Shown here in pieces: positions 35,528 through 44,870 of a DNA stretch of 64,000 nt. Below the pieces are notes generated by a model. It was not told the DNA's origin. It searched no databases and saw only the letters and a list, made by a program, of their open reading frames with translations. How positions within the stretch are numbered: position 1 is the stretch's first letter; each line of letters begins with the position of its first letter. The stretch is from Pseudomonas sp. HMWF032 (GTDB lineage: Bacteria > Pseudomonadota > Gammaproteobacteria > Pseudomonadales > Pseudomonadaceae), in NCBI RefSeq assembly GCF_003060885.1, contig NZ_QAIG01000013.1, positions 46,979-110,978 of the forward strand. Direction: 5' to 3'. Position numbers and translations under genes: made by a program.

Positions 35528-36298
35528 ATGAACGACCCGCGCAACAGCAGCGACAGCGAACCCACCACACACTTTGGTTTCCAGAGCGTGCCGGAAAGCC
35601 AGAAGGCGGAGAAAGTCGCCGAGGTGTTCCATTCGGTGGCCGCCAAATACGACTTGATGAACGACGTGCTGTCCGGCGGCATGCACCGCCTGTGGAAGCG
35701 TTTCACCATCGAACTGTCGGGTGTGCGCAGCGGTAACCGGGTACTGGATATTGCCGGCGGTACGGGTGATCTGACCCGCAAGTTCTCCAGCCTGGTCGGT
35801 CCAACTGGCGAAGTGGTGCTGGCCGACATCAACGAATCCATGCTCAAGGTGGGCCGCGACCGCCTGCTCGACAAGGGCGTGGCCGGCAACGTCAACTTCG
35901 TTCAGGCTGATGCAGAAAAGCTGCCGTTCCCGGATAACCACTTCGACGTGGTGACCATCGCCTTCGGCCTGCGCAACGTGACGCACAAGGAAGATGCCAT
36001 CCGCTCAATGCTGCGCGTGCTCAAGCCCGGCGGCCGCTTGCTGATTCTGGAGTTTTCCAAACCGTCCAGCCCGCTGCTGTCGAAGTTCTACGACGCCTAC
36101 TCGTTCAAGTTCATGCCGCTGGCCGGCAAGCTGATCACCAACGATGCCGACAGCTACCGCTACCTGGCCGAGTCGATCCGCATGCACCCGGATCAGAACA
36201 CCCTCAAGGCGATGATGGTCGAAGCCGGCTTCGAGCGCGTCACCTACCACAACATGACCGGCGGCATCGTCGCCCTGCACCGCGGCATCAAGCCCTGA
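35528..36298 (+). CDS. ubiE: Ubiquinone/menaquinone C-methyltransferase UbiE
   Basis: 256 aa SAM-dependent enzyme that methylates C2 of the ubiquinone ring precursor. SAM motif VLDIAGGTGDLTRKF, then QADAEKLPFPDNHFD and the family signature RNVTHKEDAI. AGGAAAGG precedes the ATG. First gene of a run in which ubiE, ubiJ and ubiB overlap. Confidence 0.97.
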   Translation: MNDPRNSSDSEPTTHFGFQSVPESQKAEKVAEVFHSVAAKYDLMNDVLSGGMHRLWKRFTIELSGVRSGNRVLDIAGGTGDLTRKFSSLVGPTGEVVLADINESMLKVGRDRLLDKGVAGNVNFVQADAEKLPFPDNHFDVVTIAFGLRNVTHKEDAIRSMLRVLKPGGRLLILEFSKPSSPLLSKFYDAYSFKFMPLAGKLITNDADSYRYLAESIRMHPDQNTLKAMMVEAGFERVTYHNMTGGIVALHRGIKP

Positions 36299-36915
36299 TG
36301 CTGCTCACCGGGCTGCTGGCTGGGGTTGAACTCGGCCTCAATCGTGTACTGGCCATGGACAGCACCGCGCTGCCACGGCTGGCCCGCTTGAGCGGTCGGG
36401 TGATTGCCGTGGAATGCGCCGCACCAGCGCTGCAACTGTTTATTCTGCCTAGCGCCAGCGGTCTTCAACTGGCCGCACAATGGGGCGGTGAGGCCGATTG
36501 CCAGTTGCGCGCATCCGCCGCCAGCCTGCTGCGCCTGGCCACCAGCAAGGACAAAACCAGCATCCTGCACAGCCCTGACGTCACGCTGGACGGCGACAGC
36601 GCTGCCCTGCTGGAGTTGGCAGGCATCCTTCAGGACCTGGAGTTGGACTGGGAATACGAGCTGTCACGCTGGCTCGGCCCGGTCGGCAGCCAGCTGCTCG
36701 GCGGCCACCTGCGCAGCCGATTCAACTGGACCAGCCAGGCCCTCGACAGCCTGCGCCTGAACCTGGCCGACTACCTCAGCGAAGAATCCCGCAGCCTGGT
36801 TGGCCAGCGCGAAGCCGATGCGCGCTTCGCCGAACTGGATCAGCTCAAGCTGTCCCTTGATCGACTCGACGCGCGCATCGAGCGCCTCGCCCAACGCCAT
36901 AAGCCCATCGCATGA
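36298..36915 (+). CDS. ubiJ: Ubiquinone biosynthesis accessory factor UbiJ
   Basis: 205 aa SCP2-domain protein (residues ~15-115) that scaffolds the soluble ubiquinone-synthesis complex with its lipid-binding pocket; the C-terminal helix (EADARFAELDQLKLSLDRLDARIERL) is a coiled coil that may contact UbiK. Start ATG shares one base with the ubiE stop, and its own stop overlaps ubiB by 4 bases, so translation is coupled. Confidence 0.92.
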   Translation: MLLTGLLAGVELGLNRVLAMDSTALPRLARLSGRVIAVECAAPALQLFILPSASGLQLAAQWGGEADCQLRASAASLLRLATSKDKTSILHSPDVTLDGDSAALLELAGILQDLELDWEYELSRWLGPVGSQLLGGHLRSRFNWTSQALDSLRLNLADYLSEESRSLVGQREADARFAELDQLKLSLDRLDARIERLAQRHKPIA

Positions 36916-38501
36916 AGCTGCTAGCCCTGCGTCGCCTGCTGCGTATCCAGCGCGTGATTGTTCGTTATCAACTGGATGATCTGCTGTTCGACCTGCCGCT
37001 GCCCTTCTGGGCGCGTCTGTTGCGCTACGCACTGCCCTGGCGCTGGCTGCCACGGCGCCCAATGGTGCTGTCGCGCGGCGCACGCCTGCGTTTGGCACTG
37101 GAAGAGCTGGGGCCCATTTTCATCAAATTCGGCCAGGTCCTCTCCACCCGCCGCGACCTGCTGCCGCTGGACATCGCTGACGAACTGGCCAAGCTGCAGG
37201 ATCAGGTGCCACCCTTTGACCCGGCCAAGGCGCAAGCGCTGATCGAAGCGCAACTGGGGGCCAAGGTCAGCGACGTGTTCGCCCGCTTTGATGCCCTGCC
37301 ATTGGCGTCAGCCTCAGTGGCTCAGGTGCATGCCGCGCAGCTGAAAAGTGGCGAAGAAGTGGTGGTCAAGGTGATCCGCCCCGGCCTGAAGCCGGTGATC
37401 GAGCAAGACATCGCCTGGCTGTTCCTGCTGGCCAAATTGGCCGAACGCGCCTCCGCCGATGCCCGCCGTCTGCGCCCGGTGGAAGTGGTCAGCGACTACC
37501 AGAAAACCATCATCGATGAACTCGATCTGCTGCGTGAAGCGGCCAACGCCAGCCAGTTGCGGCGCAACTTCGAAGGCTCGCCGCTGCTCTACGTGCCGCA
37601 GGTGTATTGGGACTATTGCCGGCCCAAAGTGCTGGTCATGGAGCGCATTTACGGTATTCAGGTCACCGATCTGGACACCTTGGCCGACCAACGCACCGAC
37701 ATGAAAAAACTGGCCGAACGCGGCGTAGAAATCTTCTTCACCCAGGTGTTCCGCGACAGCTTCTTCCACGCCGACATGCACCCCGGCAACATCTTCGTCA
37801 GCACGCGCACGCCGTGGAACCCGCAGTACATCGCCATCGACTGCGGCATCATCGGCAGCCTCACCGCCGAAGATCAGGACTACCTGGCGCGTAACCTGAT
37901 CGCCTTCTTCAAGCGTGACTACCGCCGCGTGGCGCAGCTGCATATTGATTCCGGCTGGGTGCCGGCAGAAACCCAAATCAATGATTTCGAGGCCGCGATC
38001 CGCACCGTGTGCGAGCCGATCTTTGAAAAGCCGCTCAAAGACATCTCCTTCGGCCAGGTGCTGCTACGCCTGTTCCAGACCGCACGGCGCTTCAATATGG
38101 AAGTGCAGCCGCAGCTGGTGCTGCTGCAAAAGACCCTGCTGAATATCGAAGGCCTGGGCCGACAGCTGTACCCGGATCTGGACCTGTGGAGCACCGCGCA
38201 GCCATTCCTGGAGCGTTGGATGCGTGAACGCATCAGCCCGCTGCATCTGCTGCGCAACCTGCAATTGCAGGCCGAGCAGGTACCGCACCTGTCGCAGATT
38301 GCCCGCGATGCGCTGGAGCGCCTCAACCAGCCCGCAGCCAGTCGCCAGTCACAGCCTACGAGCGGGCGCCAATGGCCCGCCCGCTTGCTCGGCGCGGCGC
38401 TGATCGCAGGGGCGGCCACCCAGGGCCTGGTGCTGAGCCTGAGCGTCTGGCCCAGCTGGCTGATGCTGGCGGGCGGTCTCTATCTGATACTGCGCCGATA
38501 G
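36912..38501 (+). CDS. ubiB: ABC1/UbiB atypical kinase of ubiquinone synthesis
   Basis: 529 aa. Family motif FIKFGQVLSTRRDLLP (KxGQ), ATP-site Lys in VVVKVIRPGL, catalytic loop FFHADMHPGNIFV and metal motif AIDCGIIG are present; two C-terminal membrane helices (about 485-525) anchor it. Supports ubiquinone production, probably as an ATPase extracting lipid intermediates. ATGA overlap with ubiJ. Confidence 0.96.
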   Translation: MKLLALRRLLRIQRVIVRYQLDDLLFDLPLPFWARLLRYALPWRWLPRRPMVLSRGARLRLALEELGPIFIKFGQVLSTRRDLLPLDIADELAKLQDQVPPFDPAKAQALIEAQLGAKVSDVFARFDALPLASASVAQVHAAQLKSGEEVVVKVIRPGLKPVIEQDIAWLFLLAKLAERASADARRLRPVEVVSDYQKTIIDELDLLREAANASQLRRNFEGSPLLYVPQVYWDYCRPKVLVMERIYGIQVTDLDTLADQRTDMKKLAERGVEIFFTQVFRDSFFHADMHPGNIFVSTRTPWNPQYIAIDCGIIGSLTAEDQDYLARNLIAFFKRDYRRVAQLHIDSGWVPAETQINDFEAAIRTVCEPIFEKPLKDISFGQVLLRLFQTARRFNMEVQPQLVLLQKTLLNIEGLGRQLYPDLDLWSTAQPFLERWMRERISPLHLLRNLQLQAEQVPHLSQIARDALERLNQPAASRQSQPTSGRQWPARLLGAALIAGAATQGLVLSLSVWPSWLMLAGGLYLILRR

Positions 38502-38568
38502 CCACACCGGGCGTGCACTGGCACACTAGCTTTCTGAATCAGACAGCCCGAGATGGGCGGAACTTGTA

Positions 38569-38970
38569 ATGACTGACTGGCTCGACGAAATCAACTGGAA
38601 CAGCGACGGCCTGGTGCCGGCCATCGCTCAGGACCACAAGACCGGCCGTGTGCTGATGATGGCCTGGATGAACCGTGAAGCCCTGAGCCTGACGGCCAGC
38701 GAGCAGCGTGCCATCTACTGGTCACGCTCGCGCGGCAAACTCTGGCGCAAGGGTGAAGAATCCGGTCATGTGCAGAAACTGCATGAGATACGCCTGGACT
38801 GCGACGCTGACGTGATCATTCTGATGGTTGAGCAGCTGGGCGGTATTGCCTGCCACACCGGCCGCGAGAGCTGCTTTTACCGGGTGTTCGAGAATGGCAC
38901 CTGGAAAACGGTCGAAGCAGTACTGAAAGACCCGCACGCCATCTACAGCGCAGGACATACCCATGAGTGA
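38569..38970 (+). CDS. hisI: Phosphoribosyl-AMP cyclohydrolase
   Basis: 133 aa; third step of histidine synthesis. Zinc and magnesium ligands lie in LDCDADVI and GIACHTGRESCFYR; RSRGKLWRKGEESGH is the signature. A separate single-domain enzyme, overlapping hisE by 8 bases, rather than the fused HisIE of enterobacteria. Confidence 0.97.
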   Translation: MTDWLDEINWNSDGLVPAIAQDHKTGRVLMMAWMNREALSLTASEQRAIYWSRSRGKLWRKGEESGHVQKLHEIRLDCDADVIILMVEQLGGIACHTGRESCFYRVFENGTWKTVEAVLKDPHAIYSAGHTHE

Positions 38971-39310
38971 TTCGGCCATGACTGATACCCTGAGCCGCCT
39001 GGCCGAGGTGCTGGAGTCGCGCAAAGGCGCGGCCGCCGACAGCTCCTATGTCGCCAGCCTATACCACAAGGGCTTGAACAAGATTCTGGAAAAGGTCGGC
39101 GAGGAGTCGGTGGAAACCATCCTTGCCGCCAAAGACGCAGCCGTCAGCGGCGACTGCAGCAATGTGATCTATGAAACCGCCGACCTGTGGTTCCATAGCC
39201 TGGTCATGCTGGCCGCCCTCGGCCAGCATCCGCAGGCGGTACTGGATGAACTGGACCGGCGTTTCGGTCTGTCCGGGCACGCGGAAAAAGCCGCGCGCGA
39301 CACCAACTAA
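38963..39310 (+). CDS. hisE: Phosphoribosyl-ATP pyrophosphohydrolase
   Basis: 115 aa MazG-like helical enzyme for the second step of histidine synthesis. KVGEESVETILAAKD and YETADLWFHSLVML carry the metal-binding acids. The ATG at 38963 overlaps hisI; a second in-frame ATG at 38978 (MTDTLSRL) is also possible. Confidence 0.96.
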   Translation: MSDSAMTDTLSRLAEVLESRKGAAADSSYVASLYHKGLNKILEKVGEESVETILAAKDAAVSGDCSNVIYETADLWFHSLVMLAALGQHPQAVLDELDRRFGLSGHAEKAARDTN

Positions 39311-39333
39311 TCAATCTTAGAGGAGCGCCGTTC

Positions 39334-39609
39334 ATGGGTATTTTCGATTGGAAACACTGGGTAGTCATTCTTATCGTGGTGATCCTGGTGTTCGGCACCA
39401 AAAAACTGAAGAACCTTGGCTCTGACCTGGGCGAAACCATCAAAGGTTTCCGTAAGGCGATGAACACCGATGAAGACGCGGAAAAGGCCGAACCACAGCC
39501 AGCCCCAGCGCCGCACCCAGCGCCGCAGGCACACACCGCTCCTCTGCATCAGCCGCAGACCATCGACGGGCACGCGCAAAAAGTCGAAGAACCTGCCCGT
39601 AAAGACTGA
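39334..39609 (+). CDS. tatA: Sec-independent translocase subunit TatA
   Basis: 91 aa: short N-terminal membrane helix (WKHWVVILIVVILVFGTKKL), the FGTKKLKNLG hinge, an amphipathic helix and a Pro/His-rich tail. Forms the pore-like oligomer for folded proteins. RBS AGAGGAG. First of tatABC. Confidence 0.97.
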   Translation: MGIFDWKHWVVILIVVILVFGTKKLKNLGSDLGETIKGFRKAMNTDEDAEKAEPQPAPAPHPAPQAHTAPLHQPQTIDGHAQKVEEPARKD

Positions 39610-39618
39610 GTCCACGCC

Positions 39619-39963
39619 ATGTTCGATATCGGTTTTTCCGAATTAGTGCTCGTAGGCGTAGTCGCCCTGGTGGTGCTTGGCCCGGACCGCCTGCCCGGCG
39701 CCGTGCGCACTGCGGGCCTATGGATCGGCCGCCTGAAACGCAGTTTCCTGTCGATCAAGCAGGAAGTGGAGCGCGAGATCGGTGCCGACGAAATCCGTCG
39801 GCAACTGCATAACGAACAGATTCTCGACCTGGAGCGGGAAATGCAGGCGATGAAGCAGAGCCTTATCGCCCCCGCCACGCCCGTCGAAAGCAGTGTAACT
39901 GCAACTGAAACCAGCCTGACGACGCCCACCGCCGCCAGCCAGGACAAGACCCCACAACCATGA
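39619..39963 (+). CDS. tatB: Sec-independent translocase subunit TatB
   Basis: 114 aa: MFDIGFSELVLVGVVALVVL with the conserved Glu in the membrane helix, LGPDRLPGAVRTAG hinge, then a charged amphipathic helix. Forms the twin-arginine signal receptor with TatC. Overlaps tatC by 4 bases. Confidence 0.97.
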   Translation: MFDIGFSELVLVGVVALVVLGPDRLPGAVRTAGLWIGRLKRSFLSIKQEVEREIGADEIRRQLHNEQILDLEREMQAMKQSLIAPATPVESSVTATETSLTTPTAASQDKTPQP

Positions 39964-40754
39964 GTCGACTACCGGAAAGCGACCAGGAAATGCCCCTGGT
40001 GTCGCACCTGACCGAACTGCGCTCGCGCCTGCTGCGCTGCGTAGTGGCGGTCTTGTTGCTATTCGCAGGGCTGTTCTACTTCGCCCAGGACATCTACACC
40101 ATTGTTTCCGCGCCGCTGCGCGCCTACCTGCCGGAAGGCGCGACGATGATCGCCACCGGGGTCGCCTCGCCATTTCTCACCCCGTTCAAACTCACCGCCT
40201 GGATCGCACTGTTTCTCAGCGTGCCGGTGATCCTGCATCAGATCTGGGGCTTTATCGCACCCGGTCTGTACAAGCATGAAAAGCGCATCGCCGTGCCGCT
40301 GCTGGTTTCCAGCATCATCCTGTTTTACAGCGGCATGGCTTTCGCCTATTTCCTGGTATTCCCGATCATTTTCCATTTCTTCGCCAGCGTGACCCCCGAA
40401 GGCGTGGCGATGATGACCGACATCAACGAATACCTGGACTTTGTCCTCACCCTGTTCTTCGCCTTTGGTGTGGCATTCGAGATCCCTGTCGCGACCTTCC
40501 TGCTGATCTGGGTCGGCATCGTCGACGTCGATACCCTGCGCAAGAGCCGGCCGTATGTGATCGTCGGCTGCTTTGTAGTCGGTATGGTGCTAACGCCGCC
40601 AGATATCTTCTCGCAGACCCTGCTGGCCGTGCCCATGTGGCTGCTGTTCGAGGCCGGCGTGTTGTGCGGCAGCATGATCAAGCGGCGCGATGAGCATGAG
40701 CTGGACGAAACCACGCGAGAGACCGAAGACCAGCCGCCAGCCCCACTGCCGTGA
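39960..40754 (+). CDS. tatC: Sec-independent translocase subunit TatC
   Basis: 264 aa with six membrane segments. MPLVSHLTELRSRLLRCVV at the N-terminus and the periplasmic/cytoplasmic loops FIAPGLYKHEKR and FGVAFEIPV are TatC signatures. Recognises twin-arginine signals. Overlaps rsmE by 4 bases. Confidence 0.98.
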   Translation: MSRLPESDQEMPLVSHLTELRSRLLRCVVAVLLLFAGLFYFAQDIYTIVSAPLRAYLPEGATMIATGVASPFLTPFKLTAWIALFLSVPVILHQIWGFIAPGLYKHEKRIAVPLLVSSIILFYSGMAFAYFLVFPIIFHFFASVTPEGVAMMTDINEYLDFVLTLFFAFGVAFEIPVATFLLIWVGIVDVDTLRKSRPYVIVGCFVVGMVLTPPDIFSQTLLAVPMWLLFEAGVLCGSMIKRRDEHELDETTRETEDQPPAPLP

Positions 40755-41458
40755 ACCTGCTGCTGCTGGAAGACGGCGACTTTATCGCCGAGGACTGCGT
40801 ACGGCTAAGCGGCCGCCGCCTCAAGCACCTGCAGGAAGTGCACCGCGCCGAAGCGGGCGACAGCCTGCGCGTCGGCCGCCTGAATGGCCTGATGGGCAGC
40901 GGCCAATTGCTGCGCCTGGATGCAGAAGAAGCCGAGCTGTCTGTGCAACTCAACCAGCCACCGCCAGTGAAACTACCCCTGACCCTGCTGCTCGCCCTGC
41001 CTCGGCCGAAGATGCTGCGCCGCGTGCTGCAAACCGTCAGCAGCATGGGCGTGTCACGGCTGGTGCTGCTGAACAGCTACCGGGTGGAAAAAAGCTTCTG
41101 GCAAACACCTTTCCTCGAGCCCGCTGCCATTCGCGAACAGCTGATCCTCGGCCTGGAGCAAGCCCGCGATACGGTGCTGCCCGAGGTCACCCTCGAGAAA
41201 CGCTTCAAGCCCTTTGTCGAAGACCAGCTGCCGGGTATTGCCGCCGGCACCCTAGGCCTGGTCGGCCATCCTGGCGACTACCCGGCCTGCCCGCGAGCCG
41301 TCGAACAGGCCGTCACATTGGCCATCGGCCCGGAAGGCGGCTGGATTCCCTACGAAGTGGAAAAGCTCCAGCACGCCGGCCTGCAACCGGTTCAACTAGG
41401 CGCGCGGATTCTGCGGGTGGAAACAGCGGTTACTGCCTTGCTCGCGCGACTTTTTTAA
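40751..41458 (+). CDS. rsmE: 16S rRNA m3U1498 methyltransferase RsmE
   Basis: 235 aa SPOUT methyltransferase, GTG start within the tatC stop. N-terminal PUA-like part (LSGRRLKHLQEVHRAEAGD) and the SAM-binding knot LAIGPEGGWIPYEVEKLQ with LGARILRVETAVTALLA. Modifies U1498 of 16S rRNA. Last gene of this core run. Confidence 0.96.
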   Translation: MNLLLLEDGDFIAEDCVRLSGRRLKHLQEVHRAEAGDSLRVGRLNGLMGSGQLLRLDAEEAELSVQLNQPPPVKLPLTLLLALPRPKMLRRVLQTVSSMGVSRLVLLNSYRVEKSFWQTPFLEPAAIREQLILGLEQARDTVLPEVTLEKRFKPFVEDQLPGIAAGTLGLVGHPGDYPACPRAVEQAVTLAIGPEGGWIPYEVEKLQHAGLQPVQLGARILRVETAVTALLARLF

Positions 41459-41474
41459 CCACACATCCATGAGC

Positions 41475-41549
41475 CGTAGGATGGAAAGCCTTTACTCCAT
41501 TCACCCCCCACAGCGGCCGATGGATAAACAGCGCATCATCCACCCTACT
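41475..41549. repeat. Imperfect inverted GTAGGATGG ... CCACCCTAC repeat
   Basis: GTAGGATGG at the left and its near inverse ending CCACCCTACT at the right enclose about 55 bases. This GTAGGGTGGAT-type sequence is a recurrent intergenic repeat in Pseudomonas. The rest of 41459-41707 shows no gene. Confidence 0.45.
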
Positions 41550-41707
41550 CGTTGCAACCGGCTCACCACAGTCAACTGAAAGGCTCAAAGAACACCCGAA
41601 GAGCAGCAGCGAAGAAGACACCAAACGCAACGGGGGCGGCAGCGAAATGCAACTCCGGCCAGAATCAGCAGGGCTTTCTGGTCGCAGCCCTGCGCCGCTG
41701 AAATGCC

Positions 41708-42268
41708 TTAGAGCAGGCTGACGAACAGTCGTGTCACCTGCTCGGTCAATTCATCTGTTCCCAGGGCCTCGCTCAGTTGCTGCTCCTGCAGCAGATGAGC
41801 AAGACCATGCACCAGGCTCCATGCCGCCAGGGTCGCGACCGGCTGAGCGCGCTGTGGCGCGGCCACCTGCACGGCCGCGGCCAAACGCGCGTGCAAGGCC
41901 GCCGAGGCCTGCTGCAACTCGGGATAACGGCGCTTGTCCAGGGTGGCACCGAACATCAACCCAAAATGCCCCGGCTGCGCCAGGGCGAAACGCACATAGC
42001 ACTGTCCCAGCTCGGCCAGCCCGCCAGACTGCCGGCCCATCTCTTGTCCCAACTGAACGAACCCCTGGATTGCCAGAGACGCCAGCAGGCTGTCGCGGTC
42101 GGCAAAATGGCGGTAGGGCGCGTTATGCGAGACACCCGCTCGACGTGCGACTTCGCGCAGGCTAATGGATGCCAGCCCTCCTTCAGCCAACAGTTCGGTC
42201 GCGGCGAGCAGCAGCGCACCGCGCAACTCTCCATGGTGATAGGGCTGTTCCTGCTTGCGTGTTGACAC
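41708..42268 (-). CDS. TetR family transcriptional regulator
   Basis: 186 aa from GTG 42268. The sequence AAGGAG-ATGTTGTCA-GTG favours this GTG (9-base spacing) over the ATG at 42277, which abuts the ribosome site. HTH: SLREVARRAGVSHNAPYRHF; N-terminus QPYHHGELRGALLLAATELL and the C-terminal half resemble the WHG/TetR_C_33 group. Divergent from the DoxX-type gene, 85 bp away, which it probably controls. Confidence 0.87.
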   Translation of the reverse strand: MSTRKQEQPYHHGELRGALLLAATELLAEGGLASISLREVARRAGVSHNAPYRHFADRDSLLASLAIQGFVQLGQEMGRQSGGLAELGQCYVRFALAQPGHFGLMFGATLDKRRYPELQQASAALHARLAAAVQVAAPQRAQPVATLAAWSLVHGLAHLLQEQQLSEALGTDELTEQVTRLFVSLL

Positions 42269-42353
42269 TGACAACATCTCCTTATATGTTGACGACGCCC
42301 ACATTATGCCGCGAGCTCGGTTAGCCTTACCAGTCGGCACATTAGGAGGACTC

Positions 42354-42929
42354 ATGCTATTCATTGCCTTGTTGCTCAGCCTGACTCTACTGGCCGCATT
42401 GGCTCACCGTTGCGGCGTCCCTGGCGTGGCTGACTGGCCCCAGCGCATGCGCCTGGCCATGGTCGTGGCGCTGCTGATGGCGGGCACCGACCACCTGCTG
42501 ACGCCCGAGCGTTACCTGGCCATGATGCCGGGCTACCTGCCCTATCCTTTGCAACTGGTGCTCTTCACTGGCCTGTGCGAACTGGCAGGTGCGATCGGCC
42601 TGCTGCTGCCACGCTTCAGGCGCTATGCCGCCATTGCCCTGGCGATTTATTTCGTCTGCGTGTTCCCGGCCAATATCAAGAACGCCGTAGATGGATTGCA
42701 GGTTGAAGGCCTGCCTGCGGCGACCTGGTACTACTGGCTGCGCCTGCCCTTTCAGCCGCTGATCATTCTCTGGGCGCTGTACGCCGGTGAGTTGATTGGC
42801 CAAGCCAAAACCGATGCTGCGACGCACGGCCCGCAACCCGCCAAGAGGCCAGAAGCTCAAGCTCACGCCGCACAGGCAGATCGACGTCGGCTCAGCTCTC
42901 CAGCAGAAACGTCACCGGCCCGTCATTGA
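42354..42929 (+). CDS. DoxX-like small membrane protein
   Basis: 191 aa, AGGAGGA ribosome site. Four membrane segments between residues 1 and ~150 (MLFIALLLSLTLLAALAH; FTGLCELAGAIGLLLPRFRR; IALAIYFVCVFPANIKNAVDG). The last ~45 residues are hydrophilic and unlike the family, and its final 38 bases overlap the convergent dtd gene, so the C-terminus may be a readthrough extension. Function unknown; probably controlled by the TetR regulator next to it. Confidence 0.82.
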   Translation: MLFIALLLSLTLLAALAHRCGVPGVADWPQRMRLAMVVALLMAGTDHLLTPERYLAMMPGYLPYPLQLVLFTGLCELAGAIGLLLPRFRRYAAIALAIYFVCVFPANIKNAVDGLQVEGLPAATWYYWLRLPFQPLIILWALYAGELIGQAKTDAATHGPQPAKRPEAQAHAAQADRRRLSSPAETSPARH

Positions 42930-43329
42930 TCAGGTGCACCTGCATGTCGGCCCCGAATTGCCCGGTGGCGACCTGAGGGTGCCGGGCGCGGGCCTGCGCC
43001 ACCAGCAAGTCGAATAATTCAGCGCCAAGTGCCGGCGGCGCGGCGCGAGTGAAACTGGGGCGCAGGCCACTCTTGGTATCGGCGGCCAGGGTGAATTGCG
43101 AAACCAGCAACAGCCCGCCGCCGACATCACTCAGCGACAGGTTCATCTTGCCGGCCGCATCGCTGAATACGCGGTAGTTGAGCAGCTTGTGCAGGATTTT
43201 ATCGACGCTGGCCGGAGTGTCATGCGGCTCAACGCCGACCAGCGCCAGCAGGCCCTGATCAATCGCGCCAACCACTTCACCCGCCACGTCTACCCGGGCG
43301 CCACGCACCCGTTGAATCAGTGCTTTCAT
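42892..43329 (-). CDS. dtd: D-aminoacyl-tRNA deacylase
   Basis: 145 aa. Removes D-amino acids (and Gly from tRNA-Ala) from mischarged tRNA. Signatures SQFTLAADTKSGLRPSF and the Gly-cisPro motif INDGPVTFLLES at the C-terminus are intact. Follows pip with a 4-base overlap. Confidence 0.96.
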   Translation of the reverse strand: MKALIQRVRGARVDVAGEVVGAIDQGLLALVGVEPHDTPASVDKILHKLLNYRVFSDAAGKMNLSLSDVGGGLLLVSQFTLAADTKSGLRPSFTRAAPPALGAELFDLLVAQARARHPQVATGQFGADMQVHLINDGPVTFLLES

Positions 43330-44297
43330 GCTTCGTCCGGCGCCAGGTTGAGCAGGCGTCGCGCCAGTTCGTCCGCTGCACGCACCAGGGCATCGGTAAT
43401 ACCGCTTTCAGCGGCCGAATGGCCGGCATCGCGGATGATCTGCAGCTCGCTGTTCGGCCAGGCCTGGTGCAACGCCCAGGCGTTATCCAGCGGGCAGATC
43501 ACGTCATAACGGCCATGCACAATCACCCCAGGCAGGTGGGCGATTTTCGGCATGTCGCGCAGCAGCTGATTGGGCTCAAGGAAGGCGTTATTGACGAAGT
43601 AATGGCATTCGATGCGAGCGATCGATAGCGCGCGGTGCGCCTCGCTAAAGCGGTCGACCACCTGCGGGTTCGGGCGCAGGGTGGCGGTGCGGCCCTCCCA
43701 GGTCGACCAGGCTTTGGCCGCGTGCATCTGGGCAATCTGATCCGGACCAGTCAAGCGTTTGTAGAAGGCCTGCACCAGATCAGCGCGCTCATCCGCCGGG
43801 ATCGGCGCGAGGTAATCCTCCCAGTAATCGGGAAACAGGCGGCTTGCACCTTCCTGATAGAACCACTGAATTTCCTGCGGGCGGCATAAGAAGATGCCGC
43901 GCAGAATCAGCCCGTGCACGCGCTGCGGATGGGCCTGGGCGTAAGCCAGCGCCAGGGTCGAGCCCCAGGAGCCGCCGAACAGCACCCACTGGTCGATGCC
44001 AAGGTGCTCGCGGATCTGCTCCATGTCGGCGATCAATGCCTGGGTGGTGTTGTTTTCCAGGCTGGCGTGCGGGGTGGAGCGACCGCAGCCACGCTGATCG
44101 AAGGTGACAATACGGTACAGATTGGGGTCGAAATAGCGTCGACTCGCAGCATCGCAGCCGGCACCTGGCCCGCCGTGAATAAACACCACAGGCAAACCAT
44201 CCGGTGAACCGCTTTCGTCCACATACAGCACGTGCGGCGCCTGCACCGCCAGCTCATGACGGGCGTAGGGTTTAATCTCCGGATACAAGGTCTGCAT
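43326..44297 (-). CDS. pip: Prolyl iminopeptidase
   Basis: 323 aa from 44297 (MQTLYPEIKPYARHELAVQA), CAGGAG upstream; a longer frame to 44372 is unlikely. Alpha/beta hydrolase (S33) removing N-terminal Pro. HGGPGAGC oxyanion motif, nucleophile in GGSWGSTLAL, Asp in GRYDVICPL, His in DAGHSAAE. Confidence 0.95.
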   Translation of the reverse strand: MQTLYPEIKPYARHELAVQAPHVLYVDESGSPDGLPVVFIHGGPGAGCDAASRRYFDPNLYRIVTFDQRGCGRSTPHASLENNTTQALIADMEQIREHLGIDQWVLFGGSWGSTLALAYAQAHPQRVHGLILRGIFLCRPQEIQWFYQEGASRLFPDYWEDYLAPIPADERADLVQAFYKRLTGPDQIAQMHAAKAWSTWEGRTATLRPNPQVVDRFSEAHRALSIARIECHYFVNNAFLEPNQLLRDMPKIAHLPGVIVHGRYDVICPLDNAWALHQAWPNSELQIIRDAGHSAAESGITDALVRAADELARRLLNLAPDEA

Positions 44298-44420
44298 GGC
44301 ATGCTCCTGACTTGACCTGAATAATGCGCGGCGTAACGTTGACGGCCTTGCGCCGAACAACCACGGACGCAACCGCTTTAAGCTCTGCCGGGCATCATAA
44401 CCATGAAACAGGAGTTGAGC

Positions 44421-44855
44421 ATGCCAACACGGATAATTGCCTTAGTTTTCCTGATGTTTTGCACTTTGCTCGCTGGCTGCGGCAGCAAGGATGACCCGCA
44501 GGCCGCCCTGGCAGCAGCGCTGCAGCAGCTGCAGGACAATCTGGAAGCAAAGAGCACCAGCGCGGTGCTCGACCAACTGCACCCGCAGTTCTCGGCCCAG
44601 GGCGAATTCGACCGCGAGTGGGCGCAGCGCACCATGTTGCTGCTGTTTATGCGCCACAAGAACATCAAAGTCTTGGCCCTGAGCAAGGACAGTCACCTCG
44701 ATACGACCTACCGTGAGAAAGGCCACACCGAGGCGCAGGTTGCCCTTTCGGGTGCCGAGGGGCTGATACCTGACAGCGCACGCCATTACAGCGTGAAACT
44801 GGAATGGTGGCTGGATGGCGATGACTGGAAGCTGGCGCGCCTGAGCTGGAAGTAA
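44421..44855 (+). CDS. Small exported lipoprotein of unknown function
   Basis: 144 aa from 44421; CAGGAG lies before this ATG, not before the in-frame ATG at 44403. Signal peptide with lipobox LLAGC (Cys20). The mature part is helical then beta (YSVKLEWWLDGDDWKLARLSW at the end), reminiscent of NTF2/SnoaL-like folds, but I do not recognise the family with certainty. Confidence 0.75.
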   Translation: MPTRIIALVFLMFCTLLAGCGSKDDPQAALAAALQQLQDNLEAKSTSAVLDQLHPQFSAQGEFDREWAQRTMLLLFMRHKNIKVLALSKDSHLDTTYREKGHTEAQVALSGAEGLIPDSARHYSVKLEWWLDGDDWKLARLSWK

Positions 44856-44870
44856 CGCCGGCAACAGCCC

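Noticed and set aside
40690..41472. 260-codon plus-strand frame across the tatC end and rsmE
   Set aside because: Arg/Pro-rich product in an alternative frame of two well-defined genes.
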